Shown: one piece after another, positions 46,701 to 58,701 of the stretch
Numbering within the stretch: the first letter of the stretch is position 1
How the letters are laid out: each line of letters starts with the position of its first letter
Source of the DNA: Lineus longissimus
Taxonomy: Eukaryota; Nemertea; Pilidiophora; Heteronemertea; Lineidae
Direction: 5' to 3'
DNA length: 64,000 nucleotides
Assembly (NCBI RefSeq): GCF_910592395.1
Contig: NC_088317.1
Coordinates: 6,694,001-6,758,000, forward strand
Position numbers and translations under genes: made by a program
Notes under the pieces: model-generated
What the model was told of the DNA's origin: nothing
What the model saw: the letters and a program-made list of their open reading frames with translations, nothing else
The model's database searches: none

Positions 46701-48081
46701 AAGAGGCCTCTGGCCAGGTGATCACATGTAGGCTCACGCATGAATGATCTTCTTGTTTTAACACAAGTACATATATAAAGTACATGTATGTGTGCATTAA
46801 ATGATTTCAGGCCGATGAGGTTGATAAACACAATACATGTACATGTAGTGTACAAATTGCCACACCTATCCATTTCAGATTGCGAGGCTAAAAACCATGT
46901 TTTTAGTGAGAAGTTTAACCGCTGTTGTAAATCGAGCGAGATAGTTGACGACAATACTGGGATGTGTCGACTGCTTAGTAAGTACAAATGTAACTCAATG
47001 AGGTGATTTCGCAAACCCCCCGAAACGTCCACTTGAACGCCTATCCCATTGTTCGGCTTCGTTATCATCCTGACAATATCAGGCCATTTCACGCGATACA
47101 TAATTATTTGGAAACAAGCATAAGGAGAATTGGTGTTGTGGGCCCTGTTTGCTAGAGGATGCTTCGTTATCAGAAGGTCAAATAATGTTGGCGTTTCGGG
47201 GGATTGGCGACGAGTCCCTATAAGTGTTCGCAAATCCCCCGAAACGCCAACGCCTATCACATTGTTCGTCATCGTGATCAGGAGCGTCGAACTTGGGATA
47301 GGCGGGCGTTCGCGTCGGCGTTTCGGGCGCTTTTCGAAAACTTTCTATTATCAGTGAGAGCTTTTATTAGTCGTGGATCAGTTTGCGACGCAGTGAAATG
47401 ACGAAGCTCGATGTATTATCAGTGAGAGCTTTTATTAGTCGTGGATCAGTTTGCGACGCAGTGAAATGACGAAGCTCGATGGCCCTGCTGTTTGGATGAA
47501 GTACATGTACAATGAAAAAGCTTGATCAATAGGCAGGTTTCGCTACGGAGCTACGAACGACACAGTATGTTAATGTACGAAAATCATCTGATTCCTCGTA
47601 CAACTAAGTACGATATATAAGGTGATAATTTTCCGATCCGAGTGTCACGTAAAAAAGTCTTCGTAGTTTGCAAAAATGTCTGATATTGACTTTTAAAATT
47701 CAAAATCTGTTCCAGCATTGAGGCTTTAAGTCCGCCCGTCTCGTGACTGAGAGTGCAAAATACATCTCATCGGGTCATAACAACCTGATGAGATGCATTT
47801 TTTGTCAACTTCACTACCTTTTCTGTGTTATGCACATGTGCACATCTCTACAACGCGTAGCGATACATGTACTTGAAAGAAGTGTAGCAGCGGTAGGTGA
47901 TGACAGGAACCCCTGGCCCGAAAATTACCTGGAACAACTGACGCGACATCACCCACATGAACATGCGGAAGCATTGTGTAGTGTTCTCTCTCTATCATTT
48001 TCAATGTTTGTTACAGTAACAAGTCCCTGTCAGCCTGGGGAGACGCATGTCGGTCACCACAGAGCATGTATCAAGGCCTAG
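43787..48081 (+). CDS. Secreted six-cysteine peptide precursor, five exons, 114 aa
   Basis: Exons 43787-43841, 44164-44184, 45270-45374, 46879-46977, 48017-48081 (TAG), all GT-AG and all joined in phase 1. The ATG sits in TCCACCATG. Residues 1-18 (MTDRRILLAIFGFLLVIA) form a signal peptide. A short pro-region ends in KIVRAKR at 29-35, a furin-type cleavage site. The mature part is about 79 residues with a His/Gly/Asn-rich start and cysteines at 62, 76, 77, 90, 98, 111: C-x13-CC-x12-C-x7-C-x12-C. Three disulfides are likely. Such small secreted peptides act as hormones, antimicrobials, inhibitors or venom-type peptides; the sequence does not say which, and I do not recognise the family. An alternative last exon at 47716 (stop after four codons) would remove the last two cysteines. 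Intron 3 holds an 84-bp minisatellite. Confidence 0.65.
45428..46187. repeat. 84-bp minisatellite, about nine units
   Basis: Units of 84-85 bp with the constant phrases TTTCAGAACTATGCACTATA and TTGGCTGCAAAGGCATTCTC, starting at about 45428, 45512, 45597, 45681, 45766, 45851, 45935, 46019 and 46103. Because 84 is divisible by 3, long repeating open frames appear in two frames; they are not genes. The array lies inside an intron of the six-cysteine peptide gene. Confidence 0.92.
46188..46878. other. Intron remainder, six-cysteine peptide gene
   Basis: No exon seen. ACATGTA-rich stretch at 46768-46850. Confidence 0.4.
47190..47250. repeat. Short hairpin (ggcgtttcgggggatt / aaatcccccgaaacgcc)
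   Basis: Arms of about 16-20 bp around a loop near 47210-47228. Related phrases at 47015-47050 suggest a decayed inverted-repeat element. Confidence 0.6.
47346..47481. repeat. 68-bp perfect tandem duplication
   Basis: 47346-47413 and 47414-47481 are identical (TATTATCAGTGAGAGCTTTT to ACGAAGCTCGATG). Confidence 0.9.
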
Positions 48082-50513
48082 AGTAAGTACGGGGGGGGGG
48101 GGGCAGTCATCAATCCGTGTCGGCAACCACGACGGCGAATTCGTTACCTGAACGTCAGCTTCTATAATTAAAGCTTACTTCACAACACACACTAATTTTA
48201 AGCAAAAATACAATGTATTCTTTAGTCTCATCAAATAGATCTAATCCATTGTCTTTGGTTTCACGGATATTTAGCCAAGCCGAGATATTATCAAAGAATT
48301 TTAAGGCGAGCTTATATATTTTTGATATCATGCACATGATCGTTTTATGTCATTTAACGTGTTGGCCAAGGTCCGTGATCAAACGGTCTGATATATATTT
48401 GAAAAGAAGTGGTGATCTATGAGGAGCGTAAGCGCAAATCACCAAACCACTCACAAACATTAGTTTATCATTCACAGTATGTACTATAAAAATGCCACGC
48501 TTTGTGCAACCAACTGGTTTTATGCAGTCAGTTCTATTTATCACTTCAAGTTGGACAAGATCGTGCACATAAGCGGAGATATGTTTGTTTGATATTTGTA
48601 ATCATTAGGTGGATCCCTGTCTTCGTGATTCGTGGTTTGTGAATGGTTTTTCGTAGTATTAGGTGCAAGAAATCATAATCACTAGGTAAGCAAGCAAAAA
48701 TCCATGGGATTTGGCATTTTACGTATAGGCGCGGCGCGGCTGTTATAAATCCGCGTTTTATATCGGCCTGTATAGATGTTGCCGTTGTGTCGTAGACAAA
48801 CAAGTTACACCTTATCATTAATCAATAAAGTCAAGGACTTAGTGAGCCCCCTTTAGGTCGGGGAGCACCCCCGAACCCCCTACGATAGCGTAACGTTTTT
48901 ACCCAGTACAATGGAGGGGAACCCCCCCCCCTAAACCCCCCATGTTGGGACCATCCATAGTTCCTTCCGACACATTTTTGTTTTGGTAAGGTAATACATT
49001 GTGATTGTCCTTATTCATGCGCGGCCAAGCCCTAACCGTAGTTCCTAAAATCATTGATTTCTCGGTCCTCACAGTATGTCAGTGTTGATTTAGCAGTTGT
49101 TTTGGTAAAGACATGTTTTGTTGGAGTTTCTGAAACCTAGAGCGCTACTCAATAGGCGGCCAACAAGAAACTACGCATTTACTGTTGTTGCCGACGTATG
49201 TGTACACTGAACTTGGGATGTGCGTCGGCCCCGTTTTGAAAAGCTGTCCAGTGCCAGTTGGTGCGTTTTTCGCTGATTTGTGCAAAATTTAACATATCTC
49301 AAAAGTTCAATGGTTGACCCTCAATTTTTTTTTATTCTTGTGTAGCGTAAGCAACTGTATTTCATGGGGGAATGGGCACTGTAAGAATTATTCAGAAAGA
49401 AATGTATAATATTTGGGGTTTTCCGTGATTGTCCGGCCCAATTGGCAATATTGCCATTTTGGATGGTGAACAGAGCTAGCAGCAAATGCGACGCTTATGA
49501 TTTATTTAAAGAAATAAAATGCCCGATTTAACATCCTGCAGAATCAGGGGAATCGGGCGTTTCCAGTGATATACGACACAAATGGGTTGTCCTCATGCAT
49601 TAACTTTGGAAACGCATTTTAAAATAGATGTTAAGTCCTGTTAATGGGGCACGTCATCATCGCGTACATTTGGGAAAAACTCCCTAACGAGACCGAAGCA
49701 GACGGCTGAAAGTAGTTTAATTCTTGGCCGCTAGGGTGCAGAATGTCGCTCACCCGAATTTTTCACGCAACTATAGCTAAATAGAGCTAGTTCTAGTCTG
49801 TGATTCATTTTGATACTTCAGATTTGGGCAATAGACCAATATAACTTAGTCTTCAGTGTGGTTTTAAGCAGGAAAAACGTATTTGTTTTTCTTAAAGTGC
49901 ATTTTTGGACGGGTGTGTGCGATTGTTTTGTTTATGTCACGTGACCCAGACCATGTCGACACAAAATTGAAAAAAACACCCTTTTCTGTCATTATTTAGG
50001 ACGGATATTTCCCTAGTAAAAATATTGATATAATTGGCCAATTTCATAGGCATATGTAGCGAATTCCCATGAAGATTTAAATTAATTTCAACCAATGGGA
50101 TAGCAACCACCACCGAAGAAGAGCGCGGAGAAATCGGTAAAGTAAACGGAATTAATTCAGCGCCATTTTAAAAAACCAAAAAAAATTGATTGTAGCCTAT
50201 GCAAGTTACTCTCGTCATTTCTCGGCATTACTCTCGCACACGCGTGTATCTTAAGAGCCCCGCCTAAGAAGGGGGGCTTAAAAATGTACTTGTTGAGTAA
50301 GATTCCCAAATATTCAATAGGACCTCGACAATATGATAACAATAAAAATAAATACATGTATACATGTATGTATGTCCTAACTCGTCCAAATTCACAATTT
50401 CAGATGCAACGTTAGTAACTGGAAGCTCATCATTAACAACGCATGTTGGATGAACTCCAAGTTATCCGTGTCGAAGTGAAGCAAAGCTGAGGACACTGTT
50501 ATATTTTTTGATT
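48082..50513. other. Intergenic region without recognised genes
   Basis: Poly-G run at 48092-48104 and C-rich stretches at 48850-48945. Short minus-strand open frames at 48.2-48.8 and 50.2-50.35 kb lack domains. Confidence 0.4.
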
Positions 50514-51174
50514 ACATCGACATTGTTTAACCATCATTCTGTTAGCCTACCTGCAAGGACGTTGCTTTTACTGCCACAATCACCACGGATGGAGGAACAA
50601 TCAAACCCCGCTATCAAGAACAGACTGTACGGTCCTCGGGATACAGTTACATGTACATGTAATGTACATATAGTATGTACATGTGGTATATCGATATATA
50701 ACCGTTAAAGGCCTACGCCGTTCGTTCAAAATTTTGAATTTGTAATTGAATTTAAAAATGTCCAATTGCAAAAATACGTACTAAATATAAATTTCAACAT
50801 TGCCGTTGTGTAGACTGATATACAAATACTATGAATACCAAGTTTAAACAAATTTGTATTCACAATAACTGCACTACGGCATTGTGTATAAGTTGATTTC
50901 TATTCAACTGGACCACAAGTAATTACGAACGGCGTACCCCTTTAAATATTAAGTTACTATAACCACGAAAGTGTAGGTCAAATGTATGTGCTATACATCC
51001 GTGCCGTGCATGACCACCCTTGAAAATCAATTCTCCAGATTGCCCAGAATCAGACAAGCCTTTCAACTTGCCGAGTTTGCCTGTCCCAGGAAAGGAAGAA
51101 GCCAGTCAATACGGTTAGATAATGCTGTGTTGTTGGAGCCTTTCAATAAAATACGGTTGTGTTCATCTGGAAAT
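50514..51174. repeat. Dispersed duplicate block, copy 1
   Basis: Nearly identical, same orientation, to 63344-64000, starting at ACATCGACATTGTTTAACC. Differences are scattered single bases and a 4-bp indel (ccagtcaatac / ccaatac). Copy 2 runs off the window, so the full length is unknown. Confidence 0.95.
50709..50941. mobile_element. TTAA-type MITE, 233 bp (Kolobok/piggyBac-like)
   Basis: Ends AGGCCTACGCCGTTCG and complement of AGGGGTACGCCGTTCG, flanked by TTAA at 50705-50708 and 50942-50945. TTAA with AGGG-type ends suits Kolobok best. No coding capacity. Lies inside the duplicated block. Confidence 0.75.
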
Positions 51175-51436
51175 ACGGTTTTTCAAGCATGAGAATGCAC
51201 CGCCGGTTTGCCCCATGGATAATCTACGAATTGGAAAAATACATGGGTAAATCTTGTACGTGCACCACGGAGAAACCCGTTGGTTTGTTTTGAGCCTGCA
51301 TGTGACGTCATACATGTAGTGTCCATGTTACCAGTGGCAAATCGCTGCAAGTTCAATTGCTATTCTGTCGGTTTTTTTCAACCAAATTGCTCATGCCAAT
51401 TCCTTAGTCAATATTTGTTTTTGGCGTAAAAACGTA

Positions 51437-51607
51437 CAGTAGAACCTCCCTTAACTCTCGATTAAGGACACCCTTTCTATTAAGGACACTCGTTTTGGTC
51501 CCAAATTGGGTGTTTCCATTCAATTTCACCTCTCTACTCAGGACACCTCTCTATTAAGGAGAGCACTTGTCAGTCCCGATGGTGTCCTTAACAGAGAGGT
51601 TCTTTTG
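51437..51607. mobile_element. pogo/Tigger-type MITE, 171 bp
   Basis: Starts CAGTAGAACCTCCCTTAA and ends GGTGTCCTTAACAGAGAGGTTC, with TA on each side (51435-51436, 51608-51609). The CAGTAGAACCTC end and repeated ATTAAGGACACC words are typical of Tigger-mobilised MITEs. Confidence 0.8.
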
Positions 51608-52640
51608 TAGTAAAATGACTTATGTTTGTACTTATTTCCAGAAAAGAATTATAGTGCAGCTGCATTTCACGATCTGCTTGACATGAGTGATGTCATCAAG
51701 TTCTAAATAGATTTTTAAGTGTTTTCCACTCCCAAACTTTTTAAAGGTTAGGAAGTAGCAAAGTATCTGTCAATCATATATTGTCTCACATCAGGTTATC
51801 TGCTATTTTTTACGGCAGCTCCCAAGACCAACGGAAACTTAGGCGTGAACTCGGGGGGGAGGGGTCGTGACCCCGTGCTCCCGACAACCAAAGCTTTTTT
51901 CAAAAATATTGTGCAATAAAATAAAACTTTTAAAACTTCCGTTTCTTTTTAATTTTTAGTATAAAACGTCGGCGGATCCCTAAACCAGGACCGTGTGCAT
52001 CCAGGCCGGCGCTGGTGACACTCCTTCTCAGTTGAGAAGGATCATTTCTACGCTTCTCTCTGACTTTGCACACATCGGCAAGATCTGGAACAGGCATCAA
52101 TATTGGGCAAATATGAAAGAAAACAATTACCAAATTGCCCCCCCCCCCCTCCCCGTCTTAAACTGTTGCTCGGGTGCCAGATTTCGTGATAACTCGCGAC
52201 TATGCTCTTGTCTCCCTCAACTCTCAGATCGGTCGAACACTAGAGGTGAGCAGTGTTATATCAGAGTCTTTCAATAACGAAAGACTCTCGTTACATGTAT
52301 TTACGCAGACTTACTGCTTTTCGGCCAAAAGGTCCATCACCACAGTCAGATGCACATTCGTTGATGATAGTGATGAGATGCTCAGAACTTAACTTTCAAC
52401 GTTGTCCCCCCCCCCACATACACACACAAGCACACACTCGAGAAAAAAAAACATCCTGGATCCGGTGCCAGACGTTATACTTACTGCAACAAATCTGAGA
52501 ATTTCAATTTTTCGGGAAAAAATGTCATTGTTTATACAGTAGTTTCGCGCATACCTCGCCGTCTGACCCAGGCCTGATTTGAAAAGCACAGTCCAGCGAA
52601 GTTGTCAATTTTTTACCCGGACAATAGCGGTTTCGGTTTT
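51608..52640. other. Intergenic spacer
   Basis: Poly-C runs at 52139-52150 and 52406-52415. No recognised gene. Confidence 0.4.
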
Positions 52641-52935
52641 ATACCGATCATTAACTGAGACTTGATTTGATTTGATTTTAATTGGAGATGTTTTAGAATA
52701 GAAATTGATATCTCACTGTCGGTATTGATTTAAGGAATTGAACCCGAGGCGGAGGACCTTGGTTGAGTTACCAAGACACTCGAGGGTGGAGCTAAAATAC
52801 AGTCCAAACCCGAGCCGACAGGCGAGGGTTTGGACGAAATTTTAGCTCCACCCGAGAGTGTCTTGGTAACTCAACCAAGGTCCGAAGCCGAGGGTTCAAT
52901 TTCTATTCTAAAATACCTCAAACTTAAAAAGATAG
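52640..52935. repeat. Hairpin-repeat family, copy 4, with an 80-bp stem
   Basis: Arms 52737-52816 and 52820-52900 are complementary over about 80 bp with roughly ten mismatches and almost no loop (near CCGACAGG). A perfect 26-bp core includes CTTGGTAACTCAACCAAGG. The outer parts (agaaattgatatctcactgtcggtattgatt; ttctattctaaaatacctcaaa) match the other family copies. Confidence 0.85.
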
Positions 52936-53279
52936 GCCACGAAAATAACTTGAATATGTGCGAATTTGGCAAATTCCATCCATCGCCGGCCCGGCCGGAG
53001 CGCTGGAAGCGCCGTTGTTTACATTATGTTCCGGCAACGTTACAGAAAATGAGACATGTACATTTTGTACAGCGCGCATAGGAAGTCCGCATCGGCTCGC
53101 TCAAGTGATGCTAAAATCCGCGCAAATGGGCTATTTGGAGCGTTTTTCTCGTCAAATATGTGTAGTGCTCATTAAAAAACTTAGGGTGGTTGATGCTTCC
53201 TTGACTGATTTGTGTTTGAAGCAGTGTTTTGAGAGCCTCAAACTTCTTAAGTGAGCTGAAATTCCATTGACGTGACGTG

Positions 53280-53575
53280 TGCATGGTTCCACATTTTAGT
53301 GCAACCCGAGGGAACTTTGGTAGAGCATCTTGGTTGCGTGTCCAAAACACTCCGCTCTCAGAACGAGGCTTATGCATTTTCCATTTAAAAGTTGACTTTA
53401 CGGTACCAAGGTATTTTAGAATGTCTCACCCAAACCGCTCGGGTGGAGCTAAAATATTGGCCAAAACCTTGGCTCTGTTTCGGTTTTGGTCTACATTTCA
53501 GCTCCACCTCGCAGTTTGGGTGAGACAACCAATACCCCCAGTTCTGTATCAGTTCCTTAAATGAAGATGACCTCA
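53280..53575. repeat. Hairpin-repeat family, copy 5
   Basis: Shares AACGAGGCTTATG and the block GTCTCACCCAAACCGCTCGG ... AGTTTGGGTGAGACAACC with the other copies. Confidence 0.65.
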
Positions 53576-54720
53576 GTTCGTTAGAGGAGCTCCCAACCTT
53601 CAAATGAGCATTCAATTCATTTCGAAAGAGTTCTAAATGCCTTAGGATTTGGAGGTATTGCGGTACTGGTGACAGTCGAGTGTAAGTTAATTAGGCGGCT
53701 GGTTCTCTCTGTAAATACTTTGGTTGCAAGCCTATCTGACATATACTAATTGTACATTCATTATAATCTAAAACCATTAACTATAGGGAGACGCCACTCC
53801 CTAATGTGCGTCCACTATCAACTTCTTCACGGGGAACTCTATCAGAACTATATGTATTTACGAGCTCAGGTCCGAGGTAGGGTATCTCTTCCATCCTTGT
53901 CAGTTACCATTCCATCCATACTATTTTATATATTGCGTGTCCTTCCTCTCTTGGTCATCATTAAAAAAAAATTTAGAACGAGGACATTATTTTCTAGGTT
54001 TCGGACATCCATACAGGTTAACTAAGCACATATTTTGCTACATGCAAGTGGGGCGTTCTAACGGACCATGGGTACCGGATCTAGCTTGTCTTCCTCATAT
54101 ACAGTGCTCTCTCAACATATACGCTGCTCATAGATTTCGAAAGCGGTCCAGTAGATTAAGTTCAACCCAACTATCCCATTACTGTACCAATATAAATGTA
54201 CCAGCTAATATTGGCTGGGTATATTTGGCGAGCTGCTCGCCGAACAGGCATTATTTTTTGCCCTGATTGGAGAACCGCTCACCGAACAGCACGGAAAAGC
54301 AACCCTGTTTGGCGGGCTCGGCTCGCCAAACAAGTAAAAAATTCGACCCTGTTTGGCGAGCCGGAGACTTTACAACACATTAACCAATCGGTCGGAGAGC
54401 AGTGACGTCATCTTTGAATTAATATACGCATAATTAACAATGGCCGATTTCTCACTCTCGATCAGTTTCTTTTACTAAACTCGTGTTCTTGTCAAAAATC
54501 GATTTAGTCTGGTTACTCTAAGGAGGAATATACACGAGTATGTGATTTACTGATAAGCGTAATAAATGCATTGGGTAGATTGCGAATGCCCATCGCTATA
54601 ACTCGAGTAGTGTTGTAAACCGCTTTGCCATTGAATGATAATGAGCTCTTCGACTACTATAGATACGGGCTCGCCAAATAGTCACTTCCTTTAAGATTAC
54701 CAATTAATCCACAAACTCAC
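53576..54720. other. Intergenic spacer with gtttggcgagc words
   Basis: Between 54215 and 54365 variants of TTTGGCGAGC and its complement return several times, forming small hairpins. No gene recognised. Confidence 0.4.
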
Positions 54721-54726
54721 TATTCA

Positions 54727-55184
54727 TTGAGGTGATCACACACAAGGCAGGGGACAATGTGGATATGAGCAGATCAACTGACTTTGAAATAGCGGGCAGT
54801 GCTCGGGCAGTGCTCAGTGGTTTAGAAAGCGCCAGTGGTCACGAGTCGGGTTTCATGGGGGTGAATCCCAGGGGTAGTTCGCGAGGAATAAGAGATGGTC
54901 TGTGTTCAATAAGGGAATTGTATTTGGGTTTTGTGTGTATCTTCGCTGATACGCTCCCAACCAATGTCGAGATTACACATAATGCAGGTGACACTGTGGT
55001 TATGAGGAGACTTAGAAATATTTTACAGATACCCAATAAAAAGGATCACCATGGGAAAACTTTTCACAGCGTTGGTTTTTGGCTTTATAGGATTATCTTA
55101 TTGGCTCCTCGTTCCGAAACCCCAGAGAACGTTCACAAGAGTCGAGACTCGGTCATTATCTATATGCCGAAGCCACCGCCTTGA
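54727..55184 (+). other. Open frame with an internal duplicated phrase
   Basis: Open for about 150 codons. Two segments resemble each other: EVITHKAGDNVDM near the start and VEITHNAGDTVVM about 75 codons later. The second, following LPTN, looks like the start of an Ig-type beta strand pair (V-x-x-x-x-G-D-T-V), but the expected Cys and Trp are missing. Could be remnants of duplicated exons. Uncertain. Confidence 0.2.
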
Positions 55185-56483
55185 CGTAAAATCTATAGTT
55201 CATTCGTACACACTGTCAGTGCATATAAAGTTTTGCCATATCAAATTTTACTAAACGTTTATATACATGTATCAACGTTTTAATTCGAACTTTAATGTTG
55301 TATTCTAGTGAAGGTAATCTTGCAATGTAACATATCGTAACCTAAGAAAAGTGACATGATGCAAAGGCTCTCTTCCAGATACAAGCTGTTAAATAAATAG
55401 ATGCTGGTCTTTCTAAATTATTCGATTGCTTCTGTAGACCAGTAATATTTGCTTTCGATATTTTAATCAAAGACATCAAAAGGCATACATATTGCCAAGT
55501 ATGGTCAATGCTGCGATCACACCGTAAAGGGTAAAGTACAATGCAGATAATTCCTTCGATACTTTTTTCTCCTGTTTCTTTCTTTAGCTATTCTGAAGCT
55601 GTTTTGCGTTTTTACAATTTTGCTTGAACTCTTGAAGAAAAATGCATCAATATGGCCAGCTCCTGCCTATAGTCCTACATTACTTACATGAAATAATTTA
55701 CCACTATACTCAGCGCAAGTTTGATAAAGTTTCTCAATTTAAAATGAGACCCTCTGCTCTCGCTGTGCGAAATAATTCACTCCCTGTCAAAATGTAGCTA
55801 TTGCAGACTACCGTTCCGTGGAGCAGCGAAATGCGTTCCAAATAAAATCAGAAGCCAAGCTCGATCTCTTTGACATGACGAGGCGGAACCTTAAAGCGGT
55901 ATGTTAGTGTAGGCCATCTTGCAATGTGACATATTGCATCCTCCGCAGAAAAGTGACATGATGCACAGACTTGTGTCCAGATACAAATTGTAACACAAGT
56001 AATTGCTGATCTTGCTGAAAATGTAATATTCGAATTCCTGCGAAAACTGCTTGTGCTTGCTGCCGATATTTTGGTGAAAAACGTCACATACGTATTACCT
56101 GAAATAGATATTTCAATTCATTGAATATGTCGACCGGAGTGCGCCGTCTTGTCTTACCAATTTTGCGGGGAAGGTCGTCAATAAAATTTTTGATGTTGAC
56201 CATGACCTGTCCAGATTACGGATGTCAATTTATCACCTTGTATTATCCGATGCAGCAGTAGATTATTGCTGACAATATTTCTTTTTTATTGCGATGTCAT
56301 GGTGCGGTGCACTCATCGGAGAATACATGTACATTGACGGGTGATTTCAAAGTTGGTGTTCAGTGGTGTTAGTGTTAGTGTTGGCTGTCAGTGTTGGTGT
56401 CTTCTCAGAGCCCCAAACACCACGGCAGCTGCTGACACCAGTTCTTAACACTGGTGTGAACATCAGTGTTTATTCAACAACAT
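55185..56483. other. Intergenic region with a diverged direct repeat
   Basis: 55310-55500 and 55905-56100 look like old direct copies (tcttgcaatgt-acatat, aaaagtgacatgatgca, tccagatacaa). A GT/AC-rich imperfect hairpin lies at 56355-56455. No gene recognised. Confidence 0.4.
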
Positions 56484-56777
56484 GGCCCTATTCATAAATT
56501 ACTGTTTTTAATGAAGTGCCATAAAACCCTAAGTGGTCATCTTCCCTAAGTTCCCGCCCCACCTAAAATGGGATTCATAAAATACTCAACCAGGTTGACC
56601 ACTTAAGTTTGAGTGCACCAATAATCTTTCTTCAAAAGACCAGTCTCATATTTCTTGTTGATTTGTGCCTATGAATTAATTCCATATTCATTGATCGTTG
56701 GCATTCAAATGTGCAAATTACAAAGCAATTTCTGTACACCAGAGCAGCTATATTGAATTGGAAGAGACACACGTGCC

Positions 56778-57640
56778 TCAGAAATGTTGCTGGACAATGT
56801 GATTTCTTGTGGCAGTTGCATTTGCATCTCCAAATGGTACGACATTCTCTTCATCGTTCCTATCATCATCGGGTTGTGGCCGATGTTTGATATCCTCTTT
56901 GTCTACTGGATCAAAATCCGAAAGAGCTCTGTTGAAAGCAATATTGTGCAACATTGCACTCGTAGCAATAATTGCACTGGCTTTCACCGGTGCATAACGC
57001 AGATATCCATGCAGGCAGTGGAATCGCCTTTTCCCTTGGCCGATGTCCCGTTCAACCAAACACCGAGTTTTGTAGTGAGACCGATTGTACCGTCGTTGCC
57101 CGGACGTGTGAGGGTTCAAGAATGGTGTCATCAGTCAAGGTGGCAATGGATCACCACTGTCATCAAGAATGACTGCATCGCCTTCCGGTGCTCCGTTCAA
57201 CCAAACACGGAGTTTTCCTGTGAGACCGAATGTACCGTCGTTGCCCGGGGGTCTTAGGGTTCAAAAATGGTATCATCAGCCAAGGCCGCAATGGATACCC
57301 ACGGTCACCAAGGATGATCTCATCCCCTTCCCAAGGTCTCATGATATCGATTTCTGCGCTCTCTCTGAGCACAACGGGGTTATGGGTGCTAGTGGGCCAT
57401 CTAATCACAACATTGATAAACCTAAAATTTGCATTGAAGAAAACGTCGACATTGATGGAATACAGGTCTTCTCCTGTTACATATTATCTCCCCTCGTGAA
57501 ACGAAGGTCGTAGTATCCAAATATGTGTTACATGAACCACACCGATGATATCGGGAAATCGAGCAGTCGGATTAATTGTTTGCCGATCAAATCGACATCG
57601 CTGATACAATTCTATGTCGTTGTAGAGGTCCGGTGGATTT
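56778..57640 (-). pseudogene. PIF/Harbinger transposase remnant, minus strand
   Basis: Read right to left: an N-terminal piece ELYQRCRFDRQTI, then FPDIIGVVHVTHI where the first catalytic Asp region (GAIDGTHI) should be, VFFNANFRFINVVIRWPTSTHN, GDEIILGDRGYPLRPWLM, and finally the C-terminal CLVERDIGQGKRRF...ATSAMLHNIA with an acidic end (DPVDKEDI). The frame is broken several times, the first Asp is lost, and about 120 bp of the PFLNP-CLVER section is present twice in tandem (57030-57160 and 57165-57290). A likely terminus GGCCCTATTCATAAATTAC lies at 56484. It is a different lineage from the element at 58.3 kb. Confidence 0.75.
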
Positions 57641-57660
57641 GCATGTAATGTAAATGGTGT

Positions 57661-58170
57661 GCAGAAAGCATGAGTTGAGTGGATCGCCGCTTGTCAAAAG
57701 TGCTAGCTGTGTGTGAATCCAAACCTTAAACATGTTTAAGAGAGTGTGTGATGCTAATAGAACATAATGTTAGCGTAGTCGGCTTTGGTGCTATAACCTG
57801 TCAGATTTCAGATTATTGGGGTTATTTTGATGGATTAGTTCAATTGTTCACAGCCAGTCTGATTTTTTAGCGCTAATAACTACGTAATCGTTCGTTGAAG
57901 GGATATCGTAATAGTTAGGGACTTTCCTGTAAATCCAGGTCCAACAATCGTGTTATGCAATGCAGCCACTGCGGCGTCTCCAACGGGAATGGAAAACATG
58001 GTTGTTGACGTGGTTTGTCCCTCGTGTCGAGGATGAGCAATCGGCATCTGCATTTTGGGGCTTCACGTGATTCACTTGATGCGAAAAATAATATGATAAT
58101 GATATATATGGATAACTTATTTTTGAAACAAGGCCATTGTTGAAATAATTTATTATAGCAAGTGAATATA
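57661..58170. other. Spacer, possibly the 5' part of the Harbinger remnant
   Basis: No coding match; the right terminus of the minus-strand Harbinger remnant was not found here. Confidence 0.3.
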
Positions 58171-58701
58171 CGGTATGTCCTCGTAAATACCGGTAGCCTA
58201 TCATTTATGTACTATAATAGTAGGACTCAGTAGGCCCTGGTCCCGCCTTTATTGTGACTTGTCATGCACAATCTGCAAAGCGCCGCTTCCCATACCACCC
58301 TAAAACGTTTGGCCATATGAATAAAAACTAGCATTTGCTTTTACTACCGATTTTGAAGCATTTGCTTGTACTCATTAGAATAAAACCATAGCAAATGTTA
58401 GGAAAATGAAAGTTTTGCTTCAAGTCAAAGCAGCTGCAAATGCTATTTAGCATCTAGGGTTTGCTTCGGAATGAAGTAAATACTTGTCTCGATATGAATA
58501 AAGTGTAGCTTATGCTTTTTACTTGGTAGGAAATGCTTCGATTTTTTAAGGTTGCTCCAGAGCAGACTTGAAAGTCGAAGTAAATGGTTGGTCATCATCG
58601 CTATGGCTGGTTTTATGCGTGTTCATCAGAAAAAGGTGTATTTGCCGCGAAGGGCATGTCTTGTAGGGACATATCGTTTACTGTATTAATTTGATGAGGA
58701 C

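Noticed and set aside
46661-47272. 203-codon minus-strand open frame
   Set aside because: Runs across the hairpin repeat and opposite to a supported exon; no domain recognised.
56784-57513. Plus-strand open frames of 114-157 codons
   Set aside because: They are shadows of the minus-strand Harbinger remnant.
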